Positions 60,001-64,000 of a stretch of 64,000 bases of DNA are shown piece after piece. Each line of letters begins with the position of its first letter. The stretch's first letter is position 1. Position numbers and translations under genes: made by a program. The notes under the pieces are model-generated. The model saw only the letters and a list, made by a program, of their open reading frames with translations, did not search any database and was not told where the DNA came from. This DNA is from Paenibacillus piscarius. GTDB taxonomy: Bacteria > Bacillota > Bacilli > Paenibacillales > Paenibacillaceae. The stretch lies in NCBI RefSeq assembly GCF_022234545.1, contig NZ_JAIEUI010000001.1, positions 62,001 through 126,000 on the forward strand. The letters are read 5' to 3'.

Positions 60001-60802
60001 CGATCTGGGCTGCAAAGGCGTAACCATCTACCGTGACGGCAGCCGTGACGTGCAGGTACTGGAAACGGCGAAGAAGGAAGACAAGAAGGACGCTGCGGCA
60101 AAAGTTGAACCGGTGGAAGCAAAAGAAACTGAACCAGCAGCTCCTTATACTGTAGTTGCACAGCCAATGACTATGAAAGCATCGGAGGGTCTGCCGGGTG
60201 CCGGCGGAGTGGACAAGCAATATAAGAAACGTCCGCAGGTGTTGCGCGGCGCGACCTATAAGATCAACACGCCATTCGGTATGGCGTATATCACGATCAA
60301 CGATCTTGACGGCATCCCAGCCGAAATCTTCCTGAACGTCGGCAAGGCCGGCTCTGACGTTTTCGCCATGGCGGAAGCCTTGGGCCGCGTATGCTCGCTG
60401 TTCCTGCGCTACGGCGACCACGGCGAGAAGGTCGGCCTGCTGATCAAGCACCTCAAGGGCATCGGCGGCTCCGGCGCCATCGGCTTCGGCGCGAACCGCG
60501 TCGAGTCCATCGCTGACGCAGTGGCCAAGGCACTGGAAACTCATGTGCTGAACAACGCCCATGACGACCATATCCCGGCGCCCATCGCCGCCACGCTGGA
60601 GCTTGATTTCAACGAGGCGCTGAGCGCTGAGCTGAAATCCACGGTCCCAGCAGCATCCACTGATGATGGCCATGGCAGCCACGGAGCGCACAGTCACGCT
60701 ACCGCCTCGCGGGATCTCTGCCCTTCCTGCGGCAGTGCCTCGCTGATTAATATTGAGGGGTGTAAGACTTGCGGGAATTGCGGGTATAGCCGGTGCGGGT
60801 GA
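57014..60802 (+). CDS. nrdJ: Vitamin B12-dependent ribonucleotide reductase, intein-containing precursor
   Basis: A class II RNR that reduces ribonucleotides using adenosylcobalamin. The TTG at 57014 has GGGAGG 8 bp upstream and begins STVEHNKRLEGLSEKIFLDRYA; an upstream open frame to 56633 has no start signal. The precursor is 1262 residues: N-extein 1-352, intein 353-728, C-extein 729-1262, so the mature enzyme is 886 residues. RNR motifs include GGGVGINLSSLRP, the active-site NPCGEQ formed only after splicing, and ITQAPTGSTGTMVG. The C-terminus has a zinc-ribbon-like CPSC..CKTCGNC. Candidate NrdR boxes lie upstream. Confidence 0.95.
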   Translation: MSTVEHNKRLEGLSEKIFLDRYAWKDADSNNAKVGDVVLVLTKDDPKFPTKEVGEIVERTGRTVTVRTRSGELVQSDVEKLTLNIEKTPEEMWDRLAAAMASVEKTPELQEEWTSRFRSILDDWKLVPGGRIAAGAGASEELTLFNCYVIPSPKDSRGGIMETLSEMTEIMARGGGVGINLSSLRPRRAIVRGVNGSSSGSVSWGGLFSYTTGLIEQGGSRRGALMLMINDWHPDVLDFITVKQTMGQVTNANLSVCVSNGFMKAVKEDLDWELVFPDTTDPDYDTLWDGDLDKWKADNRRVIPYRTVKARDVWHTIIESAWKSAEPGVVFMEYYNQMSNSWYFNPIICTNPCFHPDTRIATEYGLLTIEELYKKVGTESFLVGTDLRLVEQAKVVGGRSYEVPGLQMRRATVFPTGTRETLKISLQNGVELSVTPEHRLFTDSGWKEARTLTAEDSVYLQSGEGGFAAEDQLGEDWGWFLGWLTGDGWLSKRGDIGMVFGEADSEVIPTLIDAAERITGVSAKVFDRTNGTKQAYWWRKAFREQLEELGVKAVRAADKEVPAALYTASRETVVAFLQGLFSADGTVYDRDEMHRSVRLTSASKKLLQGVQLLLLNFGINSSIYNREKRNQAVFTYTTIAGEERSYEGGGFYELILSGNNILEFKNKIGFKLLTRKQEALERIARPSRKNEKFISKVVGIEAGEIVTVYDITEPVTHSLIAGGVVAHNCGEQGLPGWGVCNLSAVNLSKFYDADKHDVDWADLARTTRYSVRFLDNVIDKTPYHFPENEANQKLERRVGLGTMGLAELMIKLNIRYGSPESLEFLDKLYGFMAREAYLASAEIAGEKGSFQAFNEEKYLQSGFMRNITEVYPEVGEAIRKQGMRNVTVITQAPTGSTGTMVGTSTGIEPYFAFKYFRQSRLGYDEQFVPIAQEWLEAHPGEELPDYFVTSMDLSAKDHIRAQAAIQRWVDSSISKTANCPSDFTVEETAELYEMAFDLGCKGVTIYRDGSRDVQVLETAKKEDKKDAAAKVEPVEAKETEPAAPYTVVAQPMTMKASEGLPGAGGVDKQYKKRPQVLRGATYKINTPFGMAYITINDLDGIPAEIFLNVGKAGSDVFAMAEALGRVCSLFLRYGDHGEKVGLLIKHLKGIGGSGAIGFGANRVESIADAVAKALETHVLNNAHDDHIPAPIAATLELDFNEALSAELKSTVPAASTDDGHGSHGAHSHATASRDLCPSCGSASLINIEGCKTCGNCGYSRCG
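58070..59197 (+). other. Intein with LAGLIDADG homing endonuclease, inside nrdJ
   Basis: A 376-residue in-frame intein. It starts with Cys1 in CFHPDTRIATEYG (block A), has the block B TPEH (83-86), and ends HSLIAGGVVAHN, with penultimate His and terminal Asn, followed by Cys as +1 nucleophile. All splicing residues are present. Two dodecapeptide motifs, LGWLTGDGWL (129-138) and LQGLFSADGT (about 225-234), with the acidic residues intact, mark a DOD endonuclease. The +1 Cys is the RNR catalytic thiyl-radical cysteine. Activity is not shown by sequence alone. Confidence 0.95.
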
Positions 60803-60846
60803 GTGGTAGATAACTAACAAGTTTTGTTTTAAGAACAATGTGAAAT

Positions 60847-60882
60847 AACGTGGGAAGCGATAGCTGCTCCCACGTTGTTTTT
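60847..60882 (+). terminator. Rho-independent terminator of nrdJ
   Basis: AACGTGGGA pairs with TCCCACGTT (inner AGC/GCT), followed by GTTTTTATATTTTTT. Confidence 0.85.
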
Positions 60883-61061
60883 ATATTTTTTATGTCAAAA
60901 GCAAATAAAGTTGTAGACTGAGAATTAAAATATTAGATTGTCAACGCTTCATTAACCTAACGGGCAGGATAACATAATGATTTCGCGAATACTCTACATA
61001 ATGGAAATTTCCAATGTTTCTAAATAGTGATGGACGCTATGGAAAACTCAATAGGAGCTGA

Positions 61062-61577
61062 ATGATGAGCGAATTTAGTGCAAGTTATCATTTGCAGACA
61101 AGCGATCAGCAAAAAGTCGTTGAACTAATTAGAGCTTCAAACAATAAAGGATTTGTTTTCCCTGAGTTTAATGGTTGGGTGACTTTTATTGTTAAGGGGC
61201 CGACATTTGGTATCCGTAAATCGATTGTATCATTAAATCCAGGCTTATTAGTTCATTATTCATATATGGAAGATCATGGATGGGGACTATCCATTTTTGA
61301 GAAGGATGAAATCATCTCCACATATAGGTGCGATTGGACGGATGAACTAATTATTGAGAAAGATGAGCATGATATGGTTCTACTTAGAGAATTAATTATG
61401 AAGCAAGGAAATTCAATTGAAGACCTGGAAGAAGCTTTTGATTTAGTGAAATACGATGGTGAAGAGCCTCCAGCTTATTTTATCGCAAATAAACTAGGCT
61501 TAGGATATTTTGAATGGCTGTCCGCTGATAACATCGGCGATGGCTCACATTATGAAAATTTAGTCATTGTGGATTAG
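61062..61577 (+). CDS. Protein of unknown function, low G+C
   Basis: A 171-residue acidic cytoplasmic protein behind AGGAGCTGA. It begins MMSEFSASYHLQTSDQQKVVELIRASNNKGFVFPEFNGWVTFI and has GWGLSIFEKDEIISTYRCDW, an alternating alpha/beta layout similar to SMI1/KNR4-like or other immunity-type folds. I do not recognise the family. Codon use is clearly more AT-rich than its neighbours, and it sits alone between nrdJ and gap, so it may have been acquired. Confidence 0.6.
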   Translation: MMSEFSASYHLQTSDQQKVVELIRASNNKGFVFPEFNGWVTFIVKGPTFGIRKSIVSLNPGLLVHYSYMEDHGWGLSIFEKDEIISTYRCDWTDELIIEKDEHDMVLLRELIMKQGNSIEDLEEAFDLVKYDGEEPPAYFIANKLGLGYFEWLSADNIGDGSHYENLVIVD

Positions 61578-61824
61578 TCGAGAAAGAGAAGATTAAAGCC
61601 CATGAAGGTTAGCAAAGGTGGAAACGCTATGAAGTCTTAGATAAGGGGAGTAATCATATTAACATTTCACTACCACCACTTTTATAGTAACTTTGGCATG
61701 TCCCTCAAGAAGCCCGGAAATCTCATTGGCACTGATCACGAATGTGGAAAAATCGAAAATAGATTCATATCAATTTATTCTATAAGGGTTTCTAACAGGA
61801 TTTTCTCATTTGAAATGAAAAATC

Positions 61825-61853
61825 ATAGCCCAAACCTTAAAGGTCTGGGCTAT
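61825..61853 (-). terminator. Rho-independent terminator of gap (leftward)
   Basis: ATAGCCC..ACCTT pairs with AAGGT..GGGCTAT; leftward the stem is followed by GATTTTTC. The other 247 bases of the 61578-61893 gap hold nothing I can recognise. Confidence 0.75.
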
Positions 61854-61893
61854 TGCAGCTTCATTTGAATCTCAATACAGATTTTCAACGATG

Positions 61894-62904
61894 CTACTTG
61901 GCGATTTTGGCGAAGTATTCTAATGTTCTAACCAGTTGCGCGGTGTAGGACATTTCATTATCGTACCAGGCTACAGTCTTCACCAGCTGCTGATCGCCAA
62001 CGGTTAGGACTTTTGTTTGCGTGGCATCAAAAAGAGAACCCAATGTCATTCCCCTAACATCGGAAGATACGATCTCATCCTCAGTATATCCGTATGTTTC
62101 GGGATCTGATGCTTGTCTCATAGCGGCATTAACTTCTTCAACCGTAACCTTCGTGTTCAAAACAGCAACGAGTTCTGTCACGGAGCCTGTGGCTACAGGT
62201 ACTCGCTGAGATGCACCATCAAGTTTTCCCTTCAATTCAGGAAGAACGAGCCCGATGGCTTTAGCAGCACCGGTGGAGTAAGGAACAATGTTCTCTGCTG
62301 CTGCTCTTGCTGCGCGGAAGTTTCCTTTGGAATCCGGTGCATCAAGAGTATTCTGATTGCCTGTATAGGCGTGAACGGTGGTCATCAACCCGGACTGAAT
62401 GCCGAATGTATCGTTCAAAGCTTTAGCCATGGGAGCGAGACAGTTCGTTGTGCAAGAAGCAGCGGAAATGACGGTTTCCGTTCCGTCCAATGTTTCATGG
62501 TTTACGTTATATACGACGGTCTTCATGTCGCCTGTTGCCGGAGCGGAAATAAGGACCTTCTTGGCTCCGCCTTTCAGATGAAGCTCTGCCTTTTCTTTGG
62601 TGGTGAAGAAGCCGGTACATTCGAGTACGATCGCTACGCCAAGCTCGCCCCATGGGATGTCTTCAGGGTTGCGGTTGGCCAGCACTTTAATTTCTTGGCC
62701 GTTAACAGTGAGCGCTCCGTCATGAACTTCAATGTCACCCTGGAAAGTGCCTTGAGTAGTATCATATTTGAGCAGATGCGCCAGCATCTTTGCGTCAGTT
62801 AAATCGTTTATCGCTACAACCTCGATATTATCCATTTCCTGAATACGACGGAAAGCCAGTCTGCCAATTCGCCCAAAACCATTAATGCCTACTTTTATTC
62901 TCAT
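61894..62904 (-). CDS. gap: Glyceraldehyde-3-phosphate dehydrogenase, type I
   Basis: A 336-residue GAPDH. NAD-binding [10 protein letters not shown] at the N-terminus, catalytic Cys in [12 protein letters not shown], the partner His in [10 protein letters not shown] and the C-terminal [22 protein letters not shown]. The S-loop region ([26 protein letters not shown] then [12 protein letters not shown]) resembles staphylococcal/streptococcal glycolytic GAPDH more than the Bacillus GapA wording, by memory. It stands alone, without cggR or pgk, and is divergent from a TetR gene with a palindrome over its -10. It may be a second, stress- or signal-controlled copy. Confidence 0.93.
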   Translation of the reverse strand: MRIKVGINGFGRIGRLAFRRIQEMDNIEVVAINDLTDAKMLAHLLKYDTTQGTFQGDIEVHDGALTVNGQEIKVLANRNPEDIPWGELGVAIVLECTGFFTTKEKAELHLKGGAKKVLISAPATGDMKTVVYNVNHETLDGTETVISAASCTTNCLAPMAKALNDTFGIQSGLMTTVHAYTGNQNTLDAPDSKGNFRAARAAAENIVPYSTGAAKAIGLVLPELKGKLDGASQRVPVATGSVTELVAVLNTKVTVEEVNAAMRQASDPETYGYTEDEIVSSDVRGMTLGSLFDATQTKVLTVGDQQLVKTVAWYDNEMSYTAQLVRTLEYFAKIAK

Positions 62905-62926
62905 TGAATCGTCCTCCTGTTTGTTT

Positions 62927-62984
62927 TATAATAAAAGATACCATTCGGTATCTTTTATTATATCAGAACTTAAACCGTTGGCAA
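62927..62984 (-). promoter_or_regulatory. gap promoter with 36-bp palindrome (candidate TetR operator)
   Basis: A 36-bp palindrome (62927-62962) has two 16-bp arms (TATAATAAAAGATACC) and a 4-bp centre ATTC. Leftward, TTGCCA (complement of 62979-62984) and TATAAT (complement of 62957-62962) are 16 bp apart, so the palindrome begins in the gap -10. A repressor bound here would block gap. The rightward TetR gene has an extended -10 TGATATAAT at 63002-63010, outside the palindrome. Confidence 0.7.
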
Positions 62985-63043
62985 GGTTTCGGCCGTAAAT
63001 TTGATATAATGTTAATTTAGAATAAGATAACTTGGAGGATACA

Positions 63044-63643
63044 ATGAAAAAAGGAGATCGGACAAGAGAGCACATTGTTATGAAATCGGCAGCAATCTTT
63101 AATCAAAAAGGTTACGCAGGTACATCATTAAACGATATTATTGCCGACACCGGGATTAAGAAGGGGGGCATCTACCGGCATTTTGCCAATAAAGATGAGA
63201 TTGCGCTTGAAGCCTACAGCTACGCTGCCAGTATAGTTTCCAACAAATTCGCTGAGGCGGTCGACCGGGAGCAGTCTGCGTCAGGGAAGTTACTTGCTTT
63301 TTTTCGCGTTTATGAAGATGTTGTGGGTAATCCACCCTTTGTTGGCGGATGTCCTATGCAGAATACAGCAGTAGAAAGTGATGATACTCATGCGGAGCTT
63401 CGTGACCGGGCAAGACAAGGGCTGCATAACCATTTGGATACGCTAAAAAGTATCATTCTGAATGGGATAGATAGCGGGGAGTTTAAAGAGGATTTGAATG
63501 CGGATGCACTTGCTTCATTTGCCTTTTCCTTGCTCGAAGGAGGCATTCTGCTCAGCAAATTGGATGGGGATAATAAGCATATGCACATGAATACAGCATC
63601 CTTTGCACTCTATTTACAGAATTGTTGTTTAAAAAACAGTTAA
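63044..63643 (+). CDS. TetR/AcrR-family transcriptional regulator
   Basis: A 199-residue regulator. The N-terminal helix-turn-helix (REHIVMKSAAIFNQKGYAGTSLNDIIADTGIKKGGIYRHFANKDEIALEA, in two stretches) is followed by a ligand-binding helical domain with GGCPMQNTAVES, reminiscent of the YfiR/TetR_C groups that sense small molecules. The ATG at 63044 has TTGGAGG; a TTG at 63032 overlaps that ribosome site. It is divergent from gap, with a 36-bp palindrome between them, suggesting direct control. Two Cys near the ends (CPMQ, NCCLK) could be redox-active. Confidence 0.85.
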   Translation: MKKGDRTREHIVMKSAAIFNQKGYAGTSLNDIIADTGIKKGGIYRHFANKDEIALEAYSYAASIVSNKFAEAVDREQSASGKLLAFFRVYEDVVGNPPFVGGCPMQNTAVESDDTHAELRDRARQGLHNHLDTLKSIILNGIDSGEFKEDLNADALASFAFSLLEGGILLSKLDGDNKHMHMNTASFALYLQNCCLKNS

Positions 63644-63691
63644 GGTGAAAATATCGCGCAGCATCGGCATAGCGAATCACTTGTTCATGAG

Positions 63692-63752
63692 GCCGCCTCG
63701 TTCCGGGAGATTGCAAGGGGATCAACCCTCTACCGGATGAGGCGGCTTTTTT
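63692..63752 (+). terminator. Rho-independent terminator
   Basis: GCCGCCTC pairs with GAGGCGGC, followed by TTTTTT; the long loop contains a partial inner stem. Confidence 0.75.
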
Positions 63753-63780
63753 ACACCTGAAGGCCCTCGTCATTCACTGG

Positions 63781-64000
63781 TCATACATAGTTTTTATCAG
63801 GGTGAACCTTCACCTTCGTGGCTTTGGTGCCGCGAACGGATGCTACAGCATATATAACAAGTGCTGTCCAAATGAGTGCAAAACCGATGAGCAGAGTAGA
63901 GGAAACCGACTCCTTAAACACAAAGATGCTCAGTAACAGCATGATTGTCGGCCCGATGTATTGTACGAATCCGAGAGTGGAGAACGCCATGCGGGCAGCC
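63781..64000 (-). CDS. RarD/EamA-family transporter, C-terminal part (truncated by window edge)
   Basis: The last 72 residues of a leftward gene open to the window end. AARMAFSTLGFVQYIGPTIMLLLSIFVFKE is the conserved end region of RarD-type EamA transporters, followed by a final membrane helix (LLIGFALIWTALVIYAVASV) and a basic tail. RarD proteins are drug/metabolite exporters of unknown substrate. The start lies off-window. Confidence 0.8.
   Translation of the reverse strand, partial: AARMAFSTLGFVQYIGPTIMLLLSIFVFKESVSSTLLIGFALIWTALVIYAVASVRGTKATKVKVHPDKNYV

Noticed and set aside
59588-60838. Long antisense open frame (416 codons) opposite nrdJ
   Set aside because: Opposite strongly conserved nrdJ sequence; no start signal or recognised domain.

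Overview
The window looks like chromosome from a mesophilic, endospore-forming Firmicute, most likely Paenibacillus or a close relative. The evidence is the roughly 50-55 percent G+C by eye, strong GGAGG-type ribosome sites with several TTG/GTG starts, Bacillales markers (xpt, YkvI-like, YqzE, YqhG/YqhH, CwlD, YhaN-like), LplB/LplC-type sugar importers with no ATPase gene, and a large membrane-anchored AraC regulator. Species cannot be fixed from sequence alone. No phage, insertion sequence, CRISPR array or rRNA was seen.

Layout. 1-6.2 kb: housekeeping and small conserved genes (end of a YhaN-like ATPase, YkvI-like carrier, xpt, two small unknowns, an SDR coupled to an AlkZ-related protein), then a 51-bp tandem repeat array with internal palindromes and an uncharacterised gene. 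6.35 kb: tRNA-Leu(CAG) with promoter and terminator. 6.6-18.8 kb: an 11-gene amino-sugar (peptidoglycan) recycling locus: murR-like regulator, murQ, sugar ABC importer (binding protein and two permeases), anmK, double GNAT, PIG-L-like protein, namZ, nagZ and a MurK-like kinase. The two glycosidases carry no visible signal peptide, so the locus reads as import first, then intracellular cleavage, phosphorylation and etherase action. 18.8-23.2 kb: GNAT, flavin-type split barrel, MazG-like, ketopantoate reductase-like, a lipoprotein and a conserved unknown. 23.3-28.3 kb: a GntR-controlled unit of transporter, HyuA-type protein and a putative HExxH metalloprotein. 28.4-31.5 kb: DUF2812/PadR pair, an uncharacterised (possibly ADP-ribosyltransferase-like) protein and YihY.

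31.7-46 kb: a large hybrid sensor kinase, then a plant-polysaccharide type locus: secreted GH5, LplB/LplC permeases, solute-binding lipoprotein, AraC sensor-regulator, GH94 phosphorylase and GH2 beta-glucuronidase. 46-50 kb: HIT protein, a terpenoid-cyclase-fold-like protein, then an SDR / MerR / glycerol dehydrogenase group in which both divergent promoters have MerR-type 19-bp spacers over matching palindromes. 50-56.6 kb: divergent polysaccharide deacetylase, CwlD, YqzE, a secreted unknown, YqhG and YqhH. 57-60.8 kb: a B12-dependent ribonucleotide reductase interrupted by a 376-residue intein placed exactly before the catalytic cysteine, with putative NrdR boxes upstream. 61-64 kb: a low-G+C orphan gene, a monocistronic gap gene divergent from a TetR regulator across a 36-bp palindrome, and the end of a RarD-type transporter.

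Most interesting: the cytosolic-looking MurNAc recycling locus with a PIG-L protein lacking its usual catalytic base; the intein at the NrdJ active site; the paired MerR promoters; and the HyuA/HExxH unit with repeated CATGTTA operators.
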